Of a DNA stretch of 64,000 nt, positions 24,620 through 34,400 are shown piece after piece (the first letter of the stretch is position 1; each line of letters begins with the position of its first letter). Made by a program: the position numbers and the translations under genes. This DNA is from UBA10329 sp964500205 (lineage in GTDB: Bacteria > Bacteroidota > Bacteroidia > UBA10329), in the NCBI GenBank assembly GCA_964500205.1, contig CAZCNS010000007.1, positions 186,001 to 250,000 of the forward strand, in the 5' to 3' direction. The notes below the pieces were generated by a model. It ran no database searches. It worked only from the letters and a program-made list of their open reading frames with translations, and was not told where the DNA came from.

Positions 24620-24675
24620 ATGCAACATTGTTGCATTAGTGAGAAAAAGCCTATTTTTGCATCACTGTTGCAAAA
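24620..24675 (+). promoter_or_regulatory. Promoter with two Zur-type operators before the DUF1826-CobW operon
   Basis: A perfect 17-base palindrome ATGCAACATTGTTGCAT (24620-24636) contains the -33 TTG (24631-24633). After 18 bases comes TATTTTTGC (24652-24660), a good -7 element. It is overlapped by a second, slightly imperfect palindrome centred at 24665 (TTGCATCACTGTTGCAA, 24657-24673). Both promoter elements would be blocked by a bound repressor. The same layout recurs at 27047-27105. The Fur/Zur-family protein at 28439 is the obvious candidate. Confidence 0.7.
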
Positions 24676-24734
24676 ATGGAACCGTCCTCACCCTTCATCC
24701 CAACATCGCATCCTGTGATGACCTGCAAGGGCTT

Positions 24735-25313
24735 GTGGCCATTCACAGGGCTGAGGTGAACATCGCCATCTGCCACCGCGAGCTGACGGGGCTGGTAGGG
24801 CAGGCGGAAGCACTGGCGGGCGCGATGGACGACCTTGCTCTCTCAGGTGCTCCTGCGGCTATCATCCGCCAGTTGGAGTACCATCCTGAACTGACCCGAT
24901 TTCCTGATCTGCAACATGATATCGCCATGCTGGTTCGGCATTTTGCGGAGCTGAGCGGCACAGCAAGACTGAGGCTGCTGCTCGCCACGGTGAACACCAA
25001 CATGTGCCGCAGGTTCCACACCGATATGAACGACCTGCGCCTGCTCTGTACGTACACAGGGCCTGGCACATTGCTGCTGCCCGAGGATGCCGCTGACCGC
25101 AAGGCTCTGCAAGGTGGTGGCGACAACGACCGCATCGTGCGCGACCCCGATGCCATTGTGATGGCGGGCGAGACGGATGTGGTCATCCTCAAGGGTGCGC
25201 TCTACCCCAAGGACGGCACACGGGCCGCCATCCATCGAAGCCCCACCGTAGAGGAGACGGGCCAGCGCAGGCTGCTGCTGCGCATCGACACCAACGCTTT
25301 TCTATCCTTTTGA
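24735..25313 (+). CDS. DUF1826 protein of a zinc-responsive operon
   Basis: The open frame runs from 24639, but the promoter lies inside its beginning, so the true start must be downstream. GTG 24735 is the first suitable codon (about 192 residues). There is no in-frame ATG near the start. The family pattern RFHTDMNDLRLLCTYTGPGT followed by LLLPEDAADRKAL and VVILKGALYP is clear. DUF1826 genes are known next to COG0523 GTPases in Zur-regulated operons of many bacteria, and that is the context here. The conserved His/Asp residues suggest metal binding, but the activity is unknown. Confidence 0.8.
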   Translation: MAIHRAEVNIAICHRELTGLVGQAEALAGAMDDLALSGAPAAIIRQLEYHPELTRFPDLQHDIAMLVRHFAELSGTARLRLLLATVNTNMCRRFHTDMNDLRLLCTYTGPGTLLLPEDAADRKALQGGGDNDRIVRDPDAIVMAGETDVVILKGALYPKDGTRAAIHRSPTVEETGQRRLLLRIDTNAFLSF

Positions 25314-25314
25314 A

Positions 25315-25512
25315 ATGATACCACTCACCTACGGGCAATGGAGGCAGTGCATTGAGCACGACTGCGGCATCAGGCTCACACCCGATTTCATGCACGAACG
25401 TCTTGCCGTCTATGTCGATGCGGGCAATGAGGAGACAAAGCGGTTCATTTCCCTTTACGGACAAAATCACCTAAAAAACATCATCCAATGGTACAGTCAA
25501 GCATTAAAATGA
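25315..25512 (+). CDS. Small hypothetical protein in the DUF1826-CobW operon
   Basis: 65 residues, starting one base after the DUF1826 stop (TGAAATG) and overlapping the next start (ATGA). It has Cys17 and His15/His27 (IEHDCGIRLTPDFMHERL) and a C-terminal amphipathic helix (KRFISLYGQNHLKNIIQWYS). No family is recognised. Tight coupling on both sides supports that it is real and works with the operon. Confidence 0.65.
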   Translation: MIPLTYGQWRQCIEHDCGIRLTPDFMHERLAVYVDAGNEETKRFISLYGQNHLKNIIQWYSQALK

Positions 25513-25784
25513 CCCTCACAGCGCTGCTCACAGGCATTTGGCTCACAGCTGCCGCAGCCCTTCCAGGCCCGTTGAGCAACATTCTCGGCTCTGGGGACGG
25601 GCTTACTCCGTCCACCGCATTCCATGCCAACAGTGCCGAAGAGCAGTACATGGTGCTCCGCCACCTGTGCATCCGTCCAGAGGTACATGCGCTGGAGATG
25701 GTGGAAGGCGTGCTGTTCGATGTGTACATCACAGGCAGCACCAAGGTCTATTTCACTCACGGCCAAAGGCCAAAACCCCTCTGA
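25509..25784 (+). CDS. Small secreted hypothetical protein in the same operon
   Basis: 91 residues from ATG 25509 (overlapping the previous TGA); ATG 25488 is an alternative start. A signal peptide is evident (TLTALLTGIWLTAAAALPG). The mature part contains AFHANSAEEQYMVLRHLCIR and ends EGVLFDVYITGSTKVYFTHG. One Cys and few His residues are present. Export to the periplasm in a zinc-type operon suggests a role at the envelope. Function unknown. Confidence 0.6.
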   Translation: MTLTALLTGIWLTAAAALPGPLSNILGSGDGLTPSTAFHANSAEEQYMVLRHLCIRPEVHALEMVEGVLFDVYITGSTKVYFTHGQRPKPL

Positions 25785-25789
25785 ACCAG

Positions 25790-27025
<1,236 letters not shown>

Positions 27026-27046
27026 TTTGTGACCTTGAAAAATAAT

Positions 27047-27105
27047 TATGCAACAATGTTGCATATACAAGCATCTTACTTACTTTTACATCATCGTTGC
27101 GTTAA
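27047..27105 (+). promoter_or_regulatory. Second promoter with paired Zur-type operators
   Basis: The perfect 19-base palindrome TATGCAACAATGTTGCATA (27047-27065) holds TTG at 27059-27061. TACTTTTA follows at 27081-27088 as a weaker -7 element, and a degenerate second operator (ACATCATCGTTGCG, 27088-27101) covers it. The alignment with 24620-24675 is nearly position for position, so the two promoters look like relatives. It drives the His-rich lipoprotein gene. Confidence 0.65.
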
Positions 27106-27124
27106 ACACTTGAACTAAATCCCC

Positions 27125-27532
27125 ATGAAAAAAATTCTTCTTCCACTCTTTACCATCGGATTATTCACCCTCTCAGGTTGCGATGAACATGACCACGACC
27201 ATGGCGATGTGACCATCACCTTCCTGCACCCGACCAACAATGAGGAGATCACTATGGCTGAAGCCGGCAATGTCGAGATTCACGTTAAATTCGAATGGGA
27301 AGGAGATGCAGGTGAGGCGGTTGAAGTGAAACTGATCGCTGAGGTTGAACCCGAGGTGGTCATCGTTGACTTCGACCAGCATCAACACGACAAGGTCTTT
27401 GAGTTTGAACAGTCTTACAACCTTTCTTCATACCCTGTAGGTACAGAATTCCATCTGGAGGCCAAGGGGTGTGAGGACCATGACTGCGACAAATACAGGG
27501 AGGCCAGCATTCATTTCAAGCTGGTCGAGTGA
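27125..27532 (+). CDS. His/Asp-rich lipoprotein, probable zinc binder
   Basis: A 135-residue lipoprotein (LSGC, Cys19). The mature N-terminus CDEHDHDHGDVTI is a metal-binding cluster of His and acidic residues, with further His at FDQHQHDKVFEF and CEDHDCDKYREA near the end. The middle is a beta-rich Ig-like domain (VTITFLHPTNNEEITM). Control by the Zur-type promoter and the neighbouring zinc genes suggests that it captures zinc at the outer membrane. No precise family is assigned. Confidence 0.75.
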   Translation: MKKILLPLFTIGLFTLSGCDEHDHDHGDVTITFLHPTNNEEITMAEAGNVEIHVKFEWEGDAGEAVEVKLIAEVEPEVVIVDFDQHQHDKVFEFEQSYNLSSYPVGTEFHLEAKGCEDHDCDKYREASIHFKLVE

Positions 27533-27560
27533 TCAGTGTTTTGGTTGGACACGATCTCTC

Positions 27561-27586
27561 AGGGGTGGCTTCGGCTGCCCCTTTTT
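27561..27586 (+). terminator. Rho-independent terminator after the His-rich lipoprotein gene
   Basis: AGGGGTGGC and GCTGCCCCT form a 9-pair stem (two G-U type) closed by a TTCG tetraloop and followed by TTTTT. It separates the 27125-27532 gene from the next one. Confidence 0.8.
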
Positions 27587-27617
27587 CATGAACGAATCCT
27601 TTAACGAACTTTGAGCC

Positions 27618-28442
27618 ATGAGAATTTTCAATCAACTGCTTTCACTTGCGCTCATTTCGGCAGCCGTGACAGGTTGCAGCGAGGCTGACACCGAGCGGCC
27701 TGTCATCAGCGACCTGATGATCACCCCGCAGCCAACCGCAGGCCTGATCTGCGGACAGCAGGAAGAGAATGTCATTCAAGTGAACACGGGCGATAGCATC
27801 ACGATTTCCTTCACAGTTTCGGACAATGAGGAGTTGTCCCAATACAAGCTGGATCTTCACAGCAATTTTGACTGTCATGGCCACGCGAAGTTGGAGGAGA
27901 CAACCGTGTGGGAGGTCATTGAGATTGAAGGTATCTCAGGCACCGAGGCGTTTGTATCGTCCACCTTGGTGGTTCCTGATAGTGTGACGGCCGGGGCATA
28001 CCATTTCAGTATTCAGGCAGCTGACTTCTTCGGTAACGCTGCCAAGACCGAGATTTTCGGCATCATAGTGCGGAATCTTGAAGATACTGTGGCCCCGACC
28101 CTTGTGGTTTCGGAGCCCTCGGTGAGCAGTATCTTATTGAATCTGAGCGATTCGATACCATCTGATTCCATTCGTTTTGTGGGAACAGTTTCGGACAACC
28201 GCGATCTGGAGCAGGGAGGAAATGGCAAACTCGAATTGCGTTACTGGAGGGTAGGTTCACCCAATACTTTTGACCTTTTCAATATTCTTTTCGTGCTCGG
28301 TACGGGTCCGTCCATTGATTTTGATTTCACGGTCACCGTTCCGGCCACGCTAGTTGCGGGAGACTACATCTTTGAGCTGCGTGCGTTTGATGGTGTCAAC
28401 AATCCATCGAACACCATACAGTACAATGTGACCATAGAATGA
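27618..28442 (+). CDS. DUF4625-type lipoprotein
   Basis: A 274-residue lipoprotein (Cys20 in AVTGC). It opens with RPVISDLMITPQPTAGLICG and has a QYKLDLHSNFDCHGHAK segment resembling DUF4625, with Cys/His residues that could hold a metal. Two Ig-like beta domains follow (ISFTVSDNEELSQYKLDL; RFVGTVSDNRDLEQGGNG). DUF4625 genes often accompany metal-uptake genes in Bacteroidota (recalled, not checked). It is coupled by ATGA overlap to the Fur-family regulator gene. Confidence 0.72.
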   Translation: MRIFNQLLSLALISAAVTGCSEADTERPVISDLMITPQPTAGLICGQQEENVIQVNTGDSITISFTVSDNEELSQYKLDLHSNFDCHGHAKLEETTVWEVIEIEGISGTEAFVSSTLVVPDSVTAGAYHFSIQAADFFGNAAKTEIFGIIVRNLEDTVAPTLVVSEPSVSSILLNLSDSIPSDSIRFVGTVSDNRDLEQGGNGKLELRYWRVGSPNTFDLFNILFVLGTGPSIDFDFTVTVPATLVAGDYIFELRAFDGVNNPSNTIQYNVTIE

Positions 28443-28855
28443 TGGAAACAGATAAGCTGCTGCGATCGCATGGGCTGAGGGTCACGGCCTTCCGAAAAGA
28501 AGTACTCGGGCTGTTTGTCGGTGCCAAGATGGCGGTGGATAGCCGCACCATCGAACAGCAGCTTCATCCGGCCGACCGTGTCACAGTCTATCGCACCCTG
28601 CGCAGCTTCGAAGACAGTGGCATCATCCACCGCATTCCGGATCCTTCGGGAGCGGTGAAATTCGCACTGTGCAATGCAGGTTGTGACGACCATGCCCACC
28701 ACGATAGCCACGCCCATTTCCATTGCAGTGCCTGTGATGCTACCATCTGCCTCGATAAGCAGGAGGCTATTCACGTGAACACACCTGCCGGTTTTTCCGT
28801 TAGTGAGACACAAGTGATTCTTAGTGGTGTTTGTGCCGATTGCAACGATGCATGA
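28439..28855 (+). CDS. Fur-family metalloregulator, probably Zur
   Basis: 138 residues. The winged-helix part LRSHGLRVTAFRKEVLGLF and DRVTVYRTLRSFEDSGIIHR is typical of Fur/Zur. The structural zinc site is complete: CSAC at 96-99 and CADC at 132-135. The sensory region is rich in His (CDDHAHHDSHAHFH, 82-95). Zinc rather than iron sensing is inferred from context: the operators at 24620 and 27047 flank a COG0523/DUF1826 operon. It is translationally coupled to the DUF4625 lipoprotein. It could instead read the TTTAGAA palindromes of the heme island; binding tests would settle this. Confidence 0.85.
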   Translation: MMETDKLLRSHGLRVTAFRKEVLGLFVGAKMAVDSRTIEQQLHPADRVTVYRTLRSFEDSGIIHRIPDPSGAVKFALCNAGCDDHAHHDSHAHFHCSACDATICLDKQEAIHVNTPAGFSVSETQVILSGVCADCNDA

Positions 28856-29561
28856 CCGAAGAGTGCTGAAAATGGGGTCTCGTGTCGATGGATATAAGGT
28901 CTTAACACTGTCTCGGGTCAATTTCAGTCTGCATTTTCTTGCTATCCTTTTTCACATCATCTCATGTGTCTCGGTGATGGCCCAGAGTGACTGGGAGCTC
29001 AAAAAGGATATCAATGGCATCCGCGTTTACACCAAGGATGTGCCTGGCGCATCATTGAAAGCGATCCGTGCTGAGACGGTGTTCGATGCCCCGGTGACCA
29101 ACTGCATATCGGTGCTCAAAGATGTTGCTGGGTTTACCACGCTTTTCCCCGACTGTTATTATTCCGAGCGCATTAAGAACCTTGGTGATACGGTTCAGTT
29201 GCAGTACATCAAGTTGAAGGCCCCATGGCCTGTCACCGACCGGGACTATGCCTACAGATATGTTTTCAGGGCGATGGGCAACGGTGCGGTTAAAGTGATG
29301 TCTCAGTGCTTGCCTGATGCTTATCCTCATAACGGGTCGCTGGTGCGGCTCGACAAGGGTGAAGGCTACCTGCTTTTCACACCTGTGGCCGATGGCCGCA
29401 CAAGGTTCGAGTACCAGTTCCATGGCAGTGCGGGTGGCAGCGTGCCGGGCTGGCTGGCCAATTCAGCGGTGACCGATTCTCCGTTGAAAATGCTGGAGAA
29501 CTTCCAGCAAATGGTCAAGGAAGACAAGCACAGAGGTAAGAACTACGGCTTTATCCGTTGA
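28848..29561 (+). CDS. Secreted START-domain protein
   Basis: About 237 residues from ATG 28848 (overlapping the Fur-family stop), or 229 from ATG 28872. A signal peptide follows (FSLHFLAILFHIISCVSVMA). The mature part has the START lipid-binding pattern: WELKKDINGIRVYTKDVPGA, LKDVAGFTTLFPDCYYSERI, LKAPWPVTDRDYAYRYVFR and FEYQFHGSAGGSVPGWLANS. START domains bind lipids in a helix-grip pocket; the ligand is unknown. Such periplasmic START proteins are common singletons in marine Bacteroidota. Confidence 0.82.
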   Translation: MHDRRVLKMGSRVDGYKVLTLSRVNFSLHFLAILFHIISCVSVMAQSDWELKKDINGIRVYTKDVPGASLKAIRAETVFDAPVTNCISVLKDVAGFTTLFPDCYYSERIKNLGDTVQLQYIKLKAPWPVTDRDYAYRYVFRAMGNGAVKVMSQCLPDAYPHNGSLVRLDKGEGYLLFTPVADGRTRFEYQFHGSAGGSVPGWLANSAVTDSPLKMLENFQQMVKEDKHRGKNYGFIR

Positions 29562-29569
29562 GAATCGAT

Positions 29570-29590
29570 TATCGTTGATTCTGGCCGCAC
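29570..29590 (+). repeat. Short dispersed word TTATCGTTGATTCTG (copy 1)
   Basis: The 15-base word at 29571-29585 recurs at 31391-31405 in the same orientation and is followed at both places by a similar sequence ending GCAC. The two copies flank the OmpA-like and Spy-like genes. It resembles the ATCGTTA repeat word at 62041. Confidence 0.5.
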
Positions 29591-30628
29591 TTACTTTTCC
29601 AGCAATTTGAACAACTCGTCCAGCCTTGGGGCGATGATGATGTCCGTCCTGCGGTTCTTTTTCCTTGCATCGGGCGTGTCGCCTTCCATCAACGGAAGGT
29701 ACTCGCTGCGTCCGGCTGCGGTCAGTTGGGTGGGGTTGAGGGATGATTCGCTGGTGAGTATCTTCACAATGGACGTGGCGCGCATCACTGAGAGGTCCCA
29801 GTTGTCCTTCACTTGTCCGCTTCCTTTGTAGGGCACGTTGTCGGTATGCCCCTCGATGAGGATGCCCAGATCTGGCTGGTCTTCCAGCACCTTGGCGAGA
29901 TTTTTCAACGCATCGCGGCCTTTGGCGTCCACTTGCCAACTGCCGGACGCGAAGAGCAGGCGGTCTTCCATTGAAACATATACCTTCCCGTCCCTTTGCT
30001 CCACGGTGAGCCCTTGGTCCACGAAACCGGTCAGAGCGTTTGTTATCTTGTCCTTAAGCCTTGCCACAGCGCTATCCTTGGCGGAGATCATGTCCTCAAG
30101 TTCCATGACGCGGAGTTCACGCTCCAAGAGCCCCACGCGGGTCTTTTCCAGTTCTACCTTCATTTGGTTGAGGTCTTTCTCCAGCTTGTCCAGATTACCT
30201 TCTTTCCGCGAAAGGGCCAATTCTGCGTCTCTCAGTGCATCCTGTTTTTCCTGAAGGTCCCTGCGCGATGCTTGCAATTCATCGGTCAATCTTCGGGCAT
30301 CTGCTACGCTGCTCTCCTTCATGCGGTCTGTGTTGGCGAGCAACTTGTCGTAGGTCTCGGTGAGCTTGTCATAGTTCTTGACGAGTCTGCGATGAGAGGT
30401 GCCCATCTGTGCGGTATCGTTGCGCAGGATGTTGTTCTGCTTGCGGAGTTCGTCCAGCTCGCTCTGCATGTCTGCAGCACTGGCGGTAAGATTCATGTTC
30501 TCCGACCGCAGCCTCGCACGCTCTTCCGCGCAAGAGTTGAGCTTGGACACCTCGTCATGGAATTTCCGCTCTGAAACGCAGGAGCTGAACATGAGCATTG
30601 TGGCGAAGGACAGGGTCAGGAGTCTCAT
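29591..30628 (-). CDS. OmpA-family lipoprotein with long coiled coil
   Basis: A 345-residue lipoprotein (Cys17 in FSSC). Residues about 20-205 are a continuous coiled coil with heptads rich in Leu, Glu and Lys. The C-terminal OmpA/MotB peptidoglycan-binding domain (about 225-340) has LLFASGSWQVDAKGRDALKN, LIEGHTDNVPYKG and KKNRRTDIII. It would tether the outer membrane to the cell wall across the periplasm. It converges with the START-domain gene, with 29 bases between. Confidence 0.9.
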   Translation of the reverse strand: MRLLTLSFATMLMFSSCVSERKFHDEVSKLNSCAEERARLRSENMNLTASAADMQSELDELRKQNNILRNDTAQMGTSHRRLVKNYDKLTETYDKLLANTDRMKESSVADARRLTDELQASRRDLQEKQDALRDAELALSRKEGNLDKLEKDLNQMKVELEKTRVGLLERELRVMELEDMISAKDSAVARLKDKITNALTGFVDQGLTVEQRDGKVYVSMEDRLLFASGSWQVDAKGRDALKNLAKVLEDQPDLGILIEGHTDNVPYKGSGQVKDNWDLSVMRATSIVKILTSESSLNPTQLTAAGRSEYLPLMEGDTPDARKKNRRTDIIIAPRLDELFKLLEK

Positions 30629-30817
30629 TTTCCGATGGGTTGGTTATTGGTCAAAGGTATCCGCGAACAGTGCCATGGATTTTCGTCCAAGGTGGGTTGT
30701 TCTCACATCCTCTTGTTAATTGTGATCGAACGGATATTGGTCACTTCGGGCAGATCCAGCGTTCTTGGCACGGCAATTGACAACTGCAGTCCATTCACTC
30801 ACAAAATCAAAGGAATC

Positions 30818-31330
30818 ATGAAAAAGCAAATCGGAATTATCGCATTGGCTGCTCTGTTTGCCATCCCGGCCGCAGCGCAAGAGGCGCAGAGCCGCAAAAT
30901 GGAAAATACGCGAGTAGAAGGTGAGAGAAAAGGCGAAGGACAGCGTTTTCTCGACCTTCCCGGAATCACCGACCAACAACGGACGCAGCTCACTTCCATC
31001 TTTCAGGATGTGAGAAGCGTGAACCAGCCCCTTCAGCAGGAGATGCGGGCACTTAGAGAGAAGCTCAATCATCTCAAGTCCTCTCAGAATCCGAACCAGA
31101 ACGACATCAATGCCCTTATCGACAAGATCAACGGGCTGAAAGCCGAAATAGAGAAGACCCGCACGGCAGGCGAGATGAAGGCACGGTCCATCCTTACCCC
31201 GGAGCAGCAGCAAGCACTTGAGATGAAAGTGAAAGAGCACAGGCAACGCTGGGAGAAGAGCGAGAACCGCGAGCACCGTATGAAGATGGAGCGTAACCCT
31301 GGGCAGATGCGATCTACTGAGGACAAGTAA
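30818..31330 (+). CDS. Periplasmic Spy/CpxP-like protein
   Basis: 170 residues from ATG 30818, which precedes a clear signal peptide (MKKQIGIIALAALFAIPAAA). The longer upstream frame is not used. The mature protein is helical and highly charged. It carries LPGITDQQRTQLTSIFQDVR and ARSILTPEQQQALEMKVKEH, two LTxxQ-type motifs of the Spy/CpxP fold. Such proteins act as ATP-independent chaperones or stress sensors in the periplasm. The gene is divergent from the OmpA-like gene and ends in a strong terminator. Confidence 0.8.
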   Translation: MKKQIGIIALAALFAIPAAAQEAQSRKMENTRVEGERKGEGQRFLDLPGITDQQRTQLTSIFQDVRSVNQPLQQEMRALREKLNHLKSSQNPNQNDINALIDKINGLKAEIEKTRTAGEMKARSILTPEQQQALEMKVKEHRQRWEKSENREHRMKMERNPGQMRSTEDK

Positions 31331-31347
31331 CCATTGACATCGGAGAC

Positions 31348-31387
31348 AACAAGCCCCCGGACGGAAACGTTCGGGGGCTTGTTTTTT
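31348..31387 (+). terminator. Rho-independent terminator after the Spy-like gene
   Basis: ACAAGCCCCCGGACG pairs with CGTTCGGGGGCTTGT around a GAAA-type loop (one G-T pair) and is followed by TTTTTT. It is the clearest terminator of the window. Confidence 0.92.
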
Positions 31388-31390
31388 GGC

Positions 31391-31412
31391 TTATCGTTGA
31401 TTCTGACAGCAC
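31391..31412 (+). repeat. Short dispersed word TTATCGTTGATTCTG (copy 2)
   Basis: This is the direct repeat of the word at 29571-29585, lying just after the terminator. Confidence 0.5.
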
Positions 31413-31450
31413 ACTCCTATAACTTGACCGGGGTCATGTATTTAAACTAA

Positions 31451-31472
31451 GGTACCAGGATCACTTGGTATC
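31451..31472 (-). terminator. Possible weak terminator of the 1228-residue secreted protein gene
   Basis: GGTACCA (31451-31457) and TGGTATC (31466-31472) form a 7-pair stem with one G-U pair and an 8-base loop, just beyond the stop at 31483 on the minus strand. Only a broken T run follows. Confidence 0.3.
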
Positions 31473-31482
31473 GCTAAAAAAA

Positions 31483-34400
31483 TCAATGAAGTATGGTCAC
31501 TTTAGTGATTGAAACAGTTTGTCCGTCAGTCACGCGGAGCAGGTAGTTACCTTCAGATAAAGGTCCGGAAAGATCTAATGAAACCTGACTCGAGGCTGCC
31601 AAATGCTCAGAAATGACCGGTCGCCCGCTGAGGTCTATGACCTCGATGATCAAGGAAGTACCCTCTTTCCAAATATCTGATTCGATAATGATCGGGCCGC
31701 TCATCACAGGGTTGGGATATACTTTGATTCGTCTTTTGGCATGTTCAGCAACTCCATCTGGCTCCATAGTGACGGTGAAATCGGGGACTGCGGGATGCTC
31801 CTCTGCATTTCCAACACTGTCGGTCGCCACAACAAAGAACTCATACGTGCTACCTGTCTGGCCCAAGAAAGCAGTGCTGTTGATGTCGTTGGCAAAGGAA
31901 ATTCCCATCCATTCTTCTCCGTTTTCTGAGACAAATAGCGAGTAGCTGCGGATGCCACTGCCATCATCTGTTCCAGACCAACTGATGGAAACCTCCTCGG
32001 CACTTACCATCTCATGACCATCTATTCCGCTTTCAGGGGCAGTCAGGTCCAGCCTGTTGGTCCACACATCAGTTAGGATCGGAGCATTGACATCAAAAAC
32101 GATGCTGGCAGCATTGTCTATGACCGTGCCGTGGGCAAGACCGTTTTTCGGTCTGATGAAGAAGGATACACTGCCCTCTCCCTCTGGTGAGAGAACATTG
32201 GGTGGAAGGAATCCACCAAGCGGATCTTCTGTCAGTTCGCCTGTAAACGGATCGATGGTCGTGAAATCCCAAACTACAACTCCAGTCAACGTGTCCAGCT
32301 CACCAGCGATGTGCAGCAATACCGGCTTCCACGGTCGTAGGTCAAGATGGTGTTCTATTGAAGTAGCGCTGCCTGCATCAGGCTGAACAAGAACAGTGTC
32401 AAACTGCATCGGGCCGAATCGGAATGAACTGATGTCAAACACTTCAGTGTCCAATGTATCTGTGATCGTTACGGTTTGGGCAGGAGCGGTAGCCGCGTCA
32501 ATGTTCTCGAAAAAAATCACATATGGCATATCTTCAGGATAAGCGATGTCGTTGTGAGTGCCATATCCGGAAGGTCCAACCTTGGCGTTGGGGTCGAGCG
32601 AGAAGATCTGAAAAATGTTCCGTTTTCCCATAATACCGGGCATACAGTCCAGCATTCCTGTATAGTATCCGTAAAAATTGGCGAAGAGCACGGCTGTTCC
32701 TTTGGCCACCGCACCGATCCCGGAGAGGTTTATGCCACAGTCCACCGCTACCACTGCCCAGTCAAGCATCCAGCTGCCGATATCCTTTAATCCTTGCTCA
32801 CTGTACTGATCGGCCTGTTTGAAGACGTTTTTGCCGACCGACCAAACACATCCTACTCCTGGAATGACAGAAGTTCCTACGTCAACCAATCCTTCGCCTA
32901 CCACACCGATAACGCAATGAGGGTTAAAAGGATTGACAAATAGTGGGTCTTGCAATGCCAATTGGATCATCATCGGCTCCGTGCTCTTTACCTTGAATCG
33001 AATACTCTGAACAGAGTTAGCAGGTATGTTCGGGATGTAAAGCGGGTAAAGGATTGCCCCATTTACATCATCGAAGGCCGTATCTACCTCAATCCAAATG
33101 TCCAGATCGGAAACCAGCCCATCGATCTCGTTCTCTACAGCATAGTTGCTTACGGTGACCTGGAAGTCAACGAACTCCACCTCAAGACCAGCAACATTAC
33201 TGAAAGCCAGATACATCGGAACGGCCCTTGCGTCTATGTTGGAGGTGTTCCCGTATGTTACGGTGTACGTCTGCCAACGACCCAGCATTACCATTTCTCT
33301 GCCTGAGAGGTGTGCGAATGGAGCGGGTTCTTCGCGTGGTTCAACGGTAAAAGCTGCAGGCAGGGTCATGACGGTGTCTCCTGGAATCTCCACCACCACA
33401 TCATACTGAGCTACTGGTGCATCCGTGAAGTCAAAAGTGACCATGATAGACTCTCCGAGGCCATTCATTGAAAGCAATTCAGGGGTCAGCGTTGTGCTAC
33501 CCGATACGAGTGTAAGCAATGATGATGCTGTGAAGCCTGAACCATGCACCACCGCAGTCATGATTCCCTGCCCCGCATGGTCACTTTCAATGCGGTCGAG
33601 CGTGGGACGGACTTCGCTAATGCCAAGTGCATTAGAGGCCATCGTGTAAAGACCAACTGCTGGTGCGTTGAGTACGGTGACCTGCCTGGTGTTGACGTTC
33701 ACGGTGGACCCATCAAGTTGATTCCAAGATATTCCACCATTTCCTGAGTGAAAGACCTTTAGTTCGGTGGGTTCATTTCCATTGAGGATATCCTCATCGT
33801 AGTTCAGGATGATTCTTGAGAGTGTGTCTTCCCAAGTAAGGGGTGCGTTTCGCACCCGCCAGAACCTTCTTATCCCGTTCTCAGTGCCTGATGCAATCTG
33901 CTCCCCGAAAGTCTCGACTTTGGCAAGCGACACATTACAACCCATACCGTACCGTAGTTGTGCCTTGTAAAAGTTGTTGTCGTAGTTGGCCTGGCAGTTG
34001 ACCTCGCTGCTCCAGAACACGTTTCCGTAGTTTTTCATCTGTGCGGGGGCAATGCCGGCCACAAGCTCCAGTTCAGCCCCGGGCAGAACCTCCACCCATG
34101 GAGCTTGAGCTCCTACCATTGGGGTGAGAGATGGTATCGCGTTGCTGTGCATCAGTCGAAGTGTATCCTCAAATTCAATGAACGTGGCGGTAATGGTGCC
34201 TGCATCCAGTTGGCGGGGAACACTTCCGGAAAACCGCACTCTCCAAGCATCCCATAGTCCTTGATTCCAAGCACTGCCATAGATGGTTTGGCTGTTACTT
34301 TGATAACCTCCCATCTGATTGACAATATGTCCGAGGTTGGTAAGGTTTCCGGTAATCACGGTGTTCACAGCCCCGTTGGACTGGTTGATCATCGTGTCCA

